A DNA stretch of 18,628 nt from Burkholderiales bacterium (GTDB taxonomy: Bacteria; Pseudomonadota; Gammaproteobacteria; Burkholderiales; Burkholderiaceae_B), in assembly GCA_005788065.1 (NCBI GenBank), contig SXZD01000231.1, positions 1 through 18,628 on the forward strand, given 5' to 3'. The translations under genes and the position numbers were made by a program. Positions 1-7,579 of the stretch are shown here, one piece after another. Under the pieces are notes generated by a model, which ran no database searches, was not told the origin of the DNA, and was given only the letters and a program-made list of their open reading frames with translations. The first letter of the stretch is position 1. Each line of letters starts with the position of its first letter.

Positions 1-2
1 AA

Positions 3-2885
3 ACCTCGCTGACGGTGCCGGGCATACGTTATGTGGTCGACTCAGGGCTTGCGCGTGTGAAGCGCTACAGTTACCGCAACAAGGTTGAATTGCTGCAGGT
101 GGAGCGCATTGCGCAGGCGGCTGCCAATCAGCGTGCCGGACGTTGCGGCCGTGTAGCCGCCGGTGTGTGCATCCGCCTGTACGACGAAAATGATTTCAAT
201 GCGCGCCCGCGGTTTGCAGACCCCGAAATTCTGCGCTCCTCATTGGCGGGCGTGATTCTGCGCATGAAGTCGCTGGGATTGGGTGAGGTTGCCGCCTTCC
301 CGTTTGTGGAAGCACCCAGCGGGCGGGCGGTGGCAGATGGTCAGCAATTGTTGGCAGAACTTAATGCCATTGATGACAAAGGCGACCTGACCGAGACAGG
401 ACAAACGCTGGCACGCCTGCCGCTAGACCCGCGCGTGGGTCGCATGATTCTGGCGGGCAGCAAAAACGATTGCCTTAACGAAATGCTGATCATCGCCAGC
501 GGACTGTCGGTGCAAGACCCGCGCGAGCGACCCATGGCTGCACAAGAGGCGGCGGATAACGCACACAAAAAATTTGCGGACGAAAAATCCGATTTTCTGG
601 CGTATCTGAAAATCTGGGCGCACCACGAAAACGCACTGTTGCACAAAAAGTCGCATCGCAAAATGCACGACAGTTTGAAGGCTGAGTTTCTCTCGCCGCT
701 GCGCCTGCGCGAATGGCGTGAAGTACATTCGCAATTGCTGTCGCTGGTGGCCGAGCAGGGCTGGCGAGTTAACTCAACGCCAGCCAACTATGAAGCGCTG
801 CATCAGGCATTGCTGACAGGCTTGCTGGGCAATATCGGCTTCAAGCAGGACGAAGACAATATCTATTTGGGCGCGCGCGGCATCAAGTTCAATATCCATC
901 CATCATCACCGTTGGTGCGCAAGGCTGGCCGCTGGCTGATGGCTGCAGAACTGGTGGAAACCACACGCTTGTATGCGCGCTGCGTGGCCCGCATCGAACC
1001 CGATTGGCTGGAGCGTGTGGGCGCTCATTTGCTGCGCAAAAGCTGGCACGACCCGCACTGGGAGAAGAAAGCCGGGCAGGTGGTTGCACTTGAACGTGCA
1101 ACCCTGCATGGCTTGGTGGTGTACAGCAACCGGCGTGTGGCCTATGCGCCTATGAACCGGGTTCACGCGCGTGAGATTTTCATACGCGAAGCACTGGTGG
1201 GTGGCCAGTTGGAATCGCGTCTGCCGTTTTATGCGCACAACCAGCGCATGGTGCGCGAAGTCGAACAGATGGAACATAAAATCCGCAGGCAGGACGTGCT
1301 GGTGGATGATGAACTCATCTTTGCGTTTTACGATCAGGCGCTGTCGGCCGATGTGTTCGACGCCCGCACGCTGGATGCCTGGTGGAGTCGCACAGAAGAC
1401 GGTATCCGCAAAACCTTGTACCTCAGCCGCGACGACCTCATGCGCAAAGAGGCCGGCGGCATTACCACTGAGCAGTATCCCAAACAGATCCGCCAGCATG
1501 GTGTGACCTTTGATGTGAGCTATCACTTCGAGCCTGGTTCTCCGCGCGACGGTGTCACCATGACCGTGCCGCTGGTCGCACTTAACCAGGTGGACATAGA
1601 GGCCTGCGATTGGCTGGTGCCGGGCATGCTGAAAGAGAAAGTGCTGCTGCTGCTGAAAAGTTTGCCGCAGCGCCTGCGCCGCCATTGCGTGCCTTTGCCG
1701 GACTATGCGCAAGGCTTCTGTGACCGGCATGTGCAAGATGCAGCGCGTCGCTTGCCGCTGGTGGATGCGCTCATCAAAGACGTGTCGATGAACACGCCCG
1801 CCCGCCCCATTGTGTCGGACTTCCGCATTGAAACGCTGCCGGCCCATCTGACCATGAACTTCAAATTGATTGATGAGCATGGTCGGCAACTGGACATGCA
1901 GCGCAGTCTGGGCGTGCTGAAAGCCGGATGGCAAAAACAGGCGCAGGCGCAGTTTCAAAGTGTGGCGGCAGCCAGTGCGACTGCAGCCACCGGGTTGGAT
2001 GCCAAAGAGCAAGCCAAAATCACCGCGTGGACATTTGGTACCTTGCCCGAATTGCTGGAAATTCGCCGCGGCGGGCAAACGTTGATGGGCTATCCGGCGC
2101 TGGTAGACGAGGGCGAAGCCTGCCGACTTGATGTGTTCGACGAACCCGAAGAAGCGCAGCGTGAGCATGTGAAGGGTTTGCGCCGCCTCTTGTGTATTGC
2201 GCTCAAAGAGCCCTTGAAATACCTGGACCGCAATCTGCCCGATTTGCAGAAATGCGCCATGCTCTACATGCCCATGGGCAGCGTTGATGAACTCAAGCAG
2301 CAATGGATTGCGCTGGCCATTGATCGGGCGTGTCTGTCCGGTAATTGGCCCGACAGCGCAGATGCGTTTGAAGCCTGTGTGAAAGAGGGCAGAACGCGCT
2401 TGAACCTCATTGCGCAGGAAATCGGCCGAGTGCTGTTGCAGATACTCACCGAATGGCAGCAGATTGTCCGTAAGTTGAGCGGCATCAATAAAACCTTTCC
2501 GCCGGTTGCGCAGGATATTGAACTTCAGGTGCAGTTTTTGTTACCTAAAAGATTCCTGCTGGAAAGACCGTGGGCCCAGTTGGCGCACTATCCGCGCTAT
2601 TTCAAGGCCATGGGAGTCAGGATTGACCGCTTGCGCAACGACCCCGCCCGGGATACGGCTTGCATGCGCGATGTCCACATCCTGCAGGGAGGGTGGCAGA
2701 AGGCACAGGCGGCGCTCAAAGGGCGCAGTGACCCCGCTCTGGACGAATTCGCGTGGCAGTTGCAGGAGTTGCGGGTGTCGCTTTTCGCGCAGGAGCTGAA
2801 AACCCCAATGCCCGTATCTGTCAAACGTTTGCAAAAATCATGGGAGACGCTGTCACAGCGTCACCAGACATCCACCAAAAGGTAG
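3..2885 (+). CDS. hrpA: ATP-dependent RNA helicase HrpA, C-terminal part (5' end outside window)
   Basis: HrpA is a cytoplasmic DEAH-box RNA helicase; in E. coli it rescues stalled ribosomes and processes mRNA. The frame is open from base 3 and enters from the left, so the Walker A and DEAH motifs lie outside the window. About 960 residues of a protein usually near 1300 aa are visible. Motif V (TSLTVPGI) opens the fragment and motif VI (QRAGRCGR) is at visible residues 43-50. An HA2/winged-helix region follows (RLPLDPRVGRMIL, about 138-150), then an OB-fold (about 265-345), then the long DUF3418 domain that marks HrpA (about 370 to the end). The GTG at 15 is an internal codon, not a start, because it falls inside motif V. 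The stop TAG is at 2883-2885 and the next gene starts 8 bp later. The visible part has no frameshift. Confidence 0.96.
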   Translation, partial: TSLTVPGIRYVVDSGLARVKRYSYRNKVELLQVERIAQAAANQRAGRCGRVAAGVCIRLYDENDFNARPRFADPEILRSSLAGVILRMKSLGLGEVAAFPFVEAPSGRAVADGQQLLAELNAIDDKGDLTETGQTLARLPLDPRVGRMILAGSKNDCLNEMLIIASGLSVQDPRERPMAAQEAADNAHKKFADEKSDFLAYLKIWAHHENALLHKKSHRKMHDSLKAEFLSPLRLREWREVHSQLLSLVAEQGWRVNSTPANYEALHQALLTGLLGNIGFKQDEDNIYLGARGIKFNIHPSSPLVRKAGRWLMAAELVETTRLYARCVARIEPDWLERVGAHLLRKSWHDPHWEKKAGQVVALERATLHGLVVYSNRRVAYAPMNRVHAREIFIREALVGGQLESRLPFYAHNQRMVREVEQMEHKIRRQDVLVDDELIFAFYDQALSADVFDARTLDAWWSRTEDGIRKTLYLSRDDLMRKEAGGITTEQYPKQIRQHGVTFDVSYHFEPGSPRDGVTMTVPLVALNQVDIEACDWLVPGMLKEKVLLLLKSLPQRLRRHCVPLPDYAQGFCDRHVQDAARRLPLVDALIKDVSMNTPARPIVSDFRIETLPAHLTMNFKLIDEHGRQLDMQRSLGVLKAGWQKQAQAQFQSVAAASATAATGLDAKEQAKITAWTFGTLPELLEIRRGGQTLMGYPALVDEGEACRLDVFDEPEEAQREHVKGLRRLLCIALKEPLKYLDRNLPDLQKCAMLYMPMGSVDELKQQWIALAIDRACLSGNWPDSADAFEACVKEGRTRLNLIAQEIGRVLLQILTEWQQIVRKLSGINKTFPPVAQDIELQVQFLLPKRFLLERPWAQLAHYPRYFKAMGVRIDRLRNDPARDTACMRDVHILQGGWQKAQAALKGRSDPALDEFAWQLQELRVSLFAQELKTPMPVSVKRLQKSWETLSQRHQTSTKR

Positions 2886-2893
2886 TTTTATCC

Positions 2894-3982
2894 ATGTCGA
2901 TTCACCTCAGGGCCACATCTTCAATCCTTGCTTCCCTTGTTCTCTGTGTTGCGGCCGCATCGGCATTTGCGCAGAAAGCACCAGCACCCGCTGCGGCACC
3001 GGCACCCGGCGCTGCGCCTGCCGCCACGACAGCCGCTCTGCCCACCTCGACTCCTGCCGTAACGGTGGGCCAGCGCGTGGTCGTCCTCAATTCGGCAGAT
3101 GCCAGCGTCAGCCTGATTGACCCCGTCACCATGGAAGAGGTCAAACGCTACAGCGTGGGCAAAGAGCCGCACCATCTGATGCCCACGCCGGATAACCGCA
3201 CGCTGATTGTCGCCAATGCAGCCAGCAACGATTTGATGCTGGTCGACCCGGTGTCGGGCGAACTCAAAACCCGCATTCCCAAAATCGTCGACCCCTATCA
3301 GATCGGTTTTTCTCCGGACCAGAAGTTTTTCGTGGCTACGGCATTGCGTCTGGATCACGTCGATATCTACCAGCACACTGCCACGCCCAATGGGCCTGAA
3401 TTCAAGTTGCTCAAGCGCTTGGGTACGCCGTCAACGCCCAGCCACATGGCCTTTACCGACGATAACCGCTGGGTGTTCATTACCCTGCAGGGCAGCAATC
3501 AGATTGCTGCGATCGACCTGGTGAGCCAGAACGTTGCATGGACCCTGCCCGTGGGTTTGCAACCAGCCGGCATTTTCTTGACGCCCGACCAGAAGCACCT
3601 GATGGTGGGCATCATGGGGGCGGACTATGTCGAGGTGATCGATTGGCGAACCCAGAAAACGGTCGGTCGCATTGTCACTGGCAAGGGAGCTCACAACCTG
3701 CGCGGCTTGGGTGACAAAAAGCATGTGCTGGTGTCCAACCGGGTGACATCCAGCATTTCGATTGTGGACTACACCACCATGAAGGTGGTGGACAACATCA
3801 TGATTCCGGGCGGACCGGATTGCATGGAAGTTACCCCCGACGGTAAAACGCTGTGGACCACCACCCGATTCAACCGTCAGGTGGCGGTGGTGGATATTGC
3901 GTCACGCAAAGTCATCAAAACCATCAAGGTGGGGCGTTCCCCCCATGGTATTTATTTTCATGACAGGGCATCTTTTTACTGA
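2894..3982 (+). CDS. Exported YVTN-family beta-propeller protein
   Basis: This is a 362-aa protein with a Sec signal peptide (hydrophobic core about residues 11-24, probable cleavage after AFA at 26), so it is likely periplasmic or extracellular. A low-complexity Ala/Pro linker (about 27-50) precedes about six beta-propeller blades of the YVTN/cytochrome-d1-like type. The blade signature recurs: VVVLNSADASVSLID (63-76), LIVANAASNDLMLVD (104-118), VFITLQGSNQIAAID (194-208), HLMVGIMGADYVEVID (235-250), VLVSNRVTSSISIVD (278-292) and LWTTTRFNRQVAVVD (320-334). Such propellers usually act as binding scaffolds or, in some relatives, as lactonases or dehydrogenase subunits; no catalytic or heme motif is visible. 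The ATG at 2894 is chosen because the signal peptide begins there and AAGG at 2879-2882 sits upstream. A longer in-frame start at 2753 would lie inside hrpA. It may be cotranscribed with hrpA. The true ligand is unknown. Confidence 0.88.
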   Translation: MSIHLRATSSILASLVLCVAAASAFAQKAPAPAAAPAPGAAPAATTAALPTSTPAVTVGQRVVVLNSADASVSLIDPVTMEEVKRYSVGKEPHHLMPTPDNRTLIVANAASNDLMLVDPVSGELKTRIPKIVDPYQIGFSPDQKFFVATALRLDHVDIYQHTATPNGPEFKLLKRLGTPSTPSHMAFTDDNRWVFITLQGSNQIAAIDLVSQNVAWTLPVGLQPAGIFLTPDQKHLMVGIMGADYVEVIDWRTQKTVGRIVTGKGAHNLRGLGDKKHVLVSNRVTSSISIVDYTTMKVVDNIMIPGGPDCMEVTPDGKTLWTTTRFNRQVAVVDIASRKVIKTIKVGRSPHGIYFHDRASFY

Positions 3983-4050
3983 TGCGTTTGTCTGATCCAG
4001 CAAGTGGCTGATGTGCGGCTTGATGTGGGTGATGTAGAGCATCCATTTTT

Positions 4051-4078
4051 TTGCATTTTGGCTTTTCTGTGATTTATT
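4051..4078 (+). promoter_or_regulatory. Possible sigma70-type promoter before the deacetylase operon
   Basis: The 126-bp gap after the beta-propeller gene contains a locally AT-rich stretch. TTGCAT (4051-4056) and TTTATT (4073-4078) are separated by 16 bp, followed by a ribosome binding site GGAG at 4097-4100, 8 nt before the ATG at 4109. The -10 match is poor, so this is only the best candidate, supported mainly by the abrupt change in base composition. Confidence 0.3.
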
Positions 4079-4108
4079 ACATTTTGTGCGGTTTTTGGAG
4101 TTTTTGTA

Positions 4109-4885
4109 ATGAAGGTGCGTTTTCTGCTGGCTGCGCTCTTGATGCTGGGCACACCACTGCTGGCTGTCGCCAATCCGTCGGCGTGTAAAAAGACCGTCTA
4201 TCTCACACTCGATACCGGCAATATGCGGGATGCCATTCCCATCGCTGAGTTTCTGAAATCGCGCAACATTCGGGCCACGTTTTTTCTGGCCAATGAAAAA
4301 GCCTTTCAGGGCGGTCATGCGCTGGATGCCGGTTGGGCAGATTATTGGCGCGAACGAGCTAAAGAAGGGCATGTGTTTGGCAGCCATACGTTGCGGCACG
4401 GACGCATCTATGCCGACGGTGCGGTAAGCCCGCAGCAGGTGAGTTACCGTCCGCAGTTTGGCGAGCAGGCCGGTGAGCGCCTGTCGCTTTCATCTGCGCA
4501 GTTCTGCGAGGAATTGAAATCTGTCAGCAAGGTGTTCCAGTCCTATACCGGGCAGGCCTTGTCAGGTATTTGGCGTGCTCCCGGCGGGAAACTGTCGGAT
4601 GCTGCGCTGATTTCTGCGCGCCAATGTGGCTTTACGCACGTGGGTTGGTCGGATACCGGGTTTTTAGGGGATGAACTCGACTCAAAACGCTTCCCGAACA
4701 GTATGCTCATCAACAAGGCGCTCAAAGGGGTTCGCAATGGCGACATCCTGCTGGCGCATTTGGGTATCTGGTCGCGGCAGGAGCATTTCTTGCCGGCGTT
4801 CCGGGAGATTGTCGCGGGCCTGCAGGACAAGGGCTTTTGTTTTGCAACACTGAAGGAACATCCGGACTATGCAGGCATTCTCTGA
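4109..4885 (+). CDS. Exported polysaccharide deacetylase-like protein with divergent metal-site motif
   Basis: This is a 258-aa NodB-homology (carbohydrate esterase 4-like) protein with a signal peptide (hydrophobic core residues 5-20, cleavage near ANP at 21-23), so it probably acts in the periplasm or envelope. Family members remove N- or O-acetyl groups from glycans using a His-His-Asp metal site. Motif 2 is present as SHTLRH (His93, His97), motif 3 as WRAPGGK (Arg156), and a motif-5-like stretch as ILLAHLG (His217). Motif 1, normally TFDDG, reads TLDTGN at 33-38: the first Asp (catalytic base, Asp35) is kept but the second, metal-binding Asp is Thr36. It could therefore be a distinct subfamily with altered metal binding, or a non-catalytic glycan binder. 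Ribosome binding site GGAG lies 8 nt upstream. The last 17 nt overlap the desaturase-like gene, implying translational coupling. Confidence 0.85.
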   Translation: MKVRFLLAALLMLGTPLLAVANPSACKKTVYLTLDTGNMRDAIPIAEFLKSRNIRATFFLANEKAFQGGHALDAGWADYWRERAKEGHVFGSHTLRHGRIYADGAVSPQQVSYRPQFGEQAGERLSLSSAQFCEELKSVSKVFQSYTGQALSGIWRAPGGKLSDAALISARQCGFTHVGWSDTGFLGDELDSKRFPNSMLINKALKGVRNGDILLAHLGIWSRQEHFLPAFREIVAGLQDKGFCFATLKEHPDYAGIL

Positions 4886-5816
4886 CCTGTGGGCTTCCCT
4901 GCAGACATGGTTGTTCGAGTCTGCTGTGGCCCCCCTGCTGTTTGCCAGTGGCGGATCACACCTGCTTGAACAGGCCTACGACGGGGTGGAGTGGTTCATG
5001 GCGGGCATCGTGGAGATCATGCTGATTGCCAGCGTGGGTCTGCTGTTCGAGCGTCTGCTGCCGGCTGAAAAACAGTCGTGGTTGCACAACCGGCAGGTGA
5101 GCGTGGATATCTTCTACACCTTCATCCACCGTTCGGGTCTGTTTCCGCTATTTGTGTTTGTGCTGCTCACTCCGCTGTTTGATTCGCTGGAGGGTATGCT
5201 GCGCATGCAGGGCATCGTACGCCCCTCGCTGGAAGACCTGCTGCCGGATACCTGGCGCCATCCGCTGTTCGTATTTGCGCTGTATCTGCTTGCACTGGAC
5301 TTTGTCGATTACTGGATACACCGCGCTCAACACCGCTGGAATTGGTGGTGGGCACTGCACTCACTGCATCACAGTCAGCGGACCATGACGGTGTGGTCCG
5401 ACAACCGCAATCATCTGCTTGATGATTTCCTGCGCGATGCCATCATGGCCACCGCCGCGCTCTTGCTGGGTTTGCCGCCCTCGCAGTTTTTGTGGGTGGT
5501 GGTGTTGACGCGCCTGATGCAGAGCTTTCAGCATGGCAACCTGCGCGTTTCCATGGGATGGCTGGGTGACCGCATGTTTGTTGCGCCGTGGTTTCACCGC
5601 ATCCACCATTCCATTCGCGACGATGTATCCAACGATGCGCGCGGCCACAATTTTGCAGTCCTGTTTCCGATGTGGGATCTTGTGTTCAAAACAGCTGATA
5701 TGCGTATCCGATATGAGCCTACGGGCATCGCAGATCAACTGGAAGGGCGTGACTATGGCGATGGTTTTATCGCGCAGCAGTGGCGCTCGCTGTGTCGCAT
5801 GGTGGGTTTGAAATGA
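4869..5816 (+). CDS. Sterol desaturase / fatty acid hydroxylase family membrane protein
   Basis: This is a 315-aa integral membrane di-iron enzyme of the fatty acid hydroxylase superfamily (PF04116), which uses oxygen to hydroxylate or desaturate lipids. The His clusters that bind the two irons are intact: HRAQH (His151, His155), HSLHH (His164, 167, 168) and HRIHH (His243, 246, 247), with accessory His222 (QHGN) and His260 (GHNF). Hydrophobic segments lie at about 43-62, 85-105, 132-150 and 190-215. The ATG at 4869 lies inside the deacetylase gene and no strong ribosome binding site is apparent, so coupled translation is likely. The substrate cannot be told from sequence; bacterial relatives modify fatty acids, hopanoids, ornithine lipids or carotenoids. 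Its neighbours suggest envelope-lipid modification. Confidence 0.92.
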   Translation: MQAFSDLWASLQTWLFESAVAPLLFASGGSHLLEQAYDGVEWFMAGIVEIMLIASVGLLFERLLPAEKQSWLHNRQVSVDIFYTFIHRSGLFPLFVFVLLTPLFDSLEGMLRMQGIVRPSLEDLLPDTWRHPLFVFALYLLALDFVDYWIHRAQHRWNWWWALHSLHHSQRTMTVWSDNRNHLLDDFLRDAIMATAALLLGLPPSQFLWVVVLTRLMQSFQHGNLRVSMGWLGDRMFVAPWFHRIHHSIRDDVSNDARGHNFAVLFPMWDLVFKTADMRIRYEPTGIADQLEGRDYGDGFIAQQWRSLCRMVGLK

Positions 5817-5834
5817 TGAAACACGGGGCCACGT

Positions 5835-6632
5835 ATGGCTGATGCTTTTTATGCACTGGGTCGCGGTTTGTTGGGTGCGTTTCACCCACGCATGCTGTTG
5901 CTCACGCTCATGGCTTTGTCAGCCGCCATTGCTGTCTGGTTTTTTGCAGTGTGGCAGGCCATCGATCCATTGCTTAGCTGGGTGCACGGCTGGGTGATGA
6001 CGGACGGTCAGGTACCTTCATCGGTCACCTTCGCCAGCGACCTGTTCGGGCCGTGGGTCAAATCGATGATCGTGCCCCTGATTGTCTTTTTTCTGCTATG
6101 GCCCTTGGTGGCCAGCACGGCTGTCATTGTGGCCAGTGTCACAGTCATGCCCTTCGTCATTTCTCACGTGGCGCGTGGCAGCTATCCGCAATTGCAGCGG
6201 CGTGGGGGCAGCGCATTTTTTGCCAGCCTGTGGCAGGCTGTTAAAGCCAGTGCAGTGTTTGTATTTGGCTGGGTCCTGACCTTGCCGCTGTGGCTGGTGC
6301 CGGGTGTGGCGCTCATATTGCCCTTTATCTGGACAGCTTACCTGCTGGTGGCCGTGATGAGCTTTGACTGTCTGACCGAGCACGCTTCCCGCGATGAATA
6401 TAAGCGGCTGTACGATCAGCATTCGAGCGGCGCATGGGTGTTGGGTATCGCTTGTGCCGTGCTCAGTGTCATTCCACCGTTTTTCATTCTGGTGCCGGTC
6501 ATTTCGGCGCTCGCCTTTACGCATTACTATCTCGCGCTGCTGGAGCGGCAGCGGGAATCTGACCGCATCATCGGGCCCGGTGGCGGTAACGGCCATGGAG
6601 ACGCCACTATATGGGAACACGCATCGGTCTGA
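5835..6632 (+). CDS. EI24 domain-containing (CysZ-like) integral membrane protein
   Basis: This is a 265-aa polytopic inner-membrane protein of the EI24/CysZ-like family (PF07264). Hydrophobic segments lie at about residues 20-41, 77-108, 137-176 (probably two helices) and 201-233. The C-terminal tail is polar and Gly-rich. The family includes the sulfate permease CysZ, but many betaproteobacterial members have no assigned role, and no cysteine-biosynthesis genes are nearby, so I do not call it cysZ. The ATG at 5835 is 18 bp after the desaturase stop with a GGGG-containing stretch upstream. The final 22 nt overlap the CinA-like gene, continuing the compact unit begun at 4109. Confidence 0.82.
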   Translation: MADAFYALGRGLLGAFHPRMLLLTLMALSAAIAVWFFAVWQAIDPLLSWVHGWVMTDGQVPSSVTFASDLFGPWVKSMIVPLIVFFLLWPLVASTAVIVASVTVMPFVISHVARGSYPQLQRRGGSAFFASLWQAVKASAVFVFGWVLTLPLWLVPGVALILPFIWTAYLLVAVMSFDCLTEHASRDEYKRLYDQHSSGAWVLGIACAVLSVIPPFFILVPVISALAFTHYYLALLERQRESDRIIGPGGGNGHGDATIWEHASV

Positions 6633-7408
6633 TTGTTGTCGGTGACGAAATACTGTCCGGACGCCGGCAGGACAAGCACGTACCTGTCCTCATTGAAAAG
6701 TTGACTGCCCGCGGGCTCAAACTGGCATGGTGCCGCATGTTGGGCGATGACCGTCCTTTGCTGGTGGATGAACTCAAACGCACATTCGCATCTGGCGATA
6801 CTGTGTTCTCCTGTGGCGGCATCGGTGGCACACCCGATGACCACACCCGTCAGGCGGCCGCAGAGGCATTGGGACTGCCCTTGCACATTCATCCGCAAGC
6901 CCGCGGTTTCATAGAGGAGCGAGCCAAAGAGACTGGGCGCGAGGTGACCGATATCATCTTGCGCATGGCCGAGTTTCCGGAAGGCTCCGATATCATTCCT
7001 AACCCGTATAACCGTATTGCGGGTTTTTCCATCCGCAACCACTACTTTGTGCCCGGCTTCCCCGTCATGGCTCACCCCATGTTTGACTGGGTGCTCGATG
7101 AAAAGCTCAAACACCTGCATTTCACGCAATTGGAGAAAGCCTTGTCCATGCATGTGTTCGGTGGCTATGAGGCATTGCTGACGCCTGATATGGAGGCGGT
7201 TGAAGCGCAGTTCCCGGGCGTTACCGTGTTCAGTTTGCCGCATGTGGGCGACGATAAATTGCCTCGTCACATTGAACTCGGTGCCAAGTCCACCGGGCCC
7301 GATGCGGCACCGCGGGTGGAGGCTGCTTTTGCAGAACTTCAAAAACGTGTGTTGGCGCATGGACTACGCTATGAGGTGGTCGCGCAGCCGGGGCCAGCGC
7401 AGGCCTAA
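6611..7408 (+). CDS. Short CinA-like protein (MoaB/Mog-type molybdopterin-binding domain)
   Basis: This is a 265-aa protein of the competence/damage-inducible CinA N-terminal type (MoCF_biosynth fold, PF00994). Motifs are GDEILSGRRQDKH (11-23), the nucleotide/pterin loop GGIGGTPDDHT (69-79; commonly GGLGPTxDD in CinA) and YFVPGFP (145-151). The fold binds molybdopterin-like ligands; in full CinA it carries ADP-ribose pyrophosphatase activity and is followed by an NMN-deamidase domain (PF02464). That second domain is absent here, so this is the stand-alone form frequent in proteobacteria, and its true substrate is uncertain. The start ATG at 6611 lies within the preceding gene (22-nt overlap in another frame), pointing to coupled translation. 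The stop is TAA at 7406-7408. Confidence 0.88.
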   Translation: MGTRIGLIVVGDEILSGRRQDKHVPVLIEKLTARGLKLAWCRMLGDDRPLLVDELKRTFASGDTVFSCGGIGGTPDDHTRQAAAEALGLPLHIHPQARGFIEERAKETGREVTDIILRMAEFPEGSDIIPNPYNRIAGFSIRNHYFVPGFPVMAHPMFDWVLDEKLKHLHFTQLEKALSMHVFGGYEALLTPDMEAVEAQFPGVTVFSLPHVGDDKLPRHIELGAKSTGPDAAPRVEAAFAELQKRVLAHGLRYEVVAQPGPAQA

Positions 7409-7438
7409 CAGCCGCTGAAAGCGCCCGGGCATCAATTG

Positions 7439-7456
7439 AAACATCTTCAGGTGTTT
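7439..7456 (+). terminator. Weak hairpin after the CinA-like gene
   Basis: AAACATC (7439-7445) can pair with GGTGTTT (7450-7456), including one G-U pair, around the loop TTCA. It lies 30 nt after the stop codon. There is no real U-run afterwards, so termination here is only suggested. Confidence 0.25.
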
Positions 7457-7509
7457 GTTGCGTCGGGTCCCCAGATGAGTTTGCGGCGGGTCTGCATGGT
7501 ATCTGTCCC

Positions 7510-7538
7510 AATACAGCAGCCATCGGAGTTGCTATAGT
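7510..7538 (+). promoter_or_regulatory. Putative extended -10 promoter for the mmsA-like gene
   Basis: TATAGT at 7533-7538 matches the sigma70 -10 box in five of six positions and is preceded by TG at 7530-7531, giving the extended -10 form TGCTATAGT. A weak -35-like AATACA (7510-7515) lies 17 bp upstream. A transcript starting near 7545 would have a leader of about 35 nt before the GTG start at 7580. This is the best promoter candidate in the 171-bp gap between the CinA-like gene and the dehydrogenase gene. Confidence 0.5.
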
Positions 7539-7579
7539 CTCGTTCGCTTGGGAAGACAATCATTCAAACGAGGTCAGCA

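Noticed and set aside
906..2303. 465-codon open frame on the minus strand inside hrpA
   Set aside because: It lies wholly antisense to a well-matched helicase; its His/Gln-rich composition is typical of a GC-rich shadow frame, and it has no recognisable domain.
2753..2893. Longer N terminus for the beta-propeller protein
   Set aside because: It would overlap hrpA by more than 100 nt and bury the signal peptide; the ATG at 2894 puts the signal peptide at the start.
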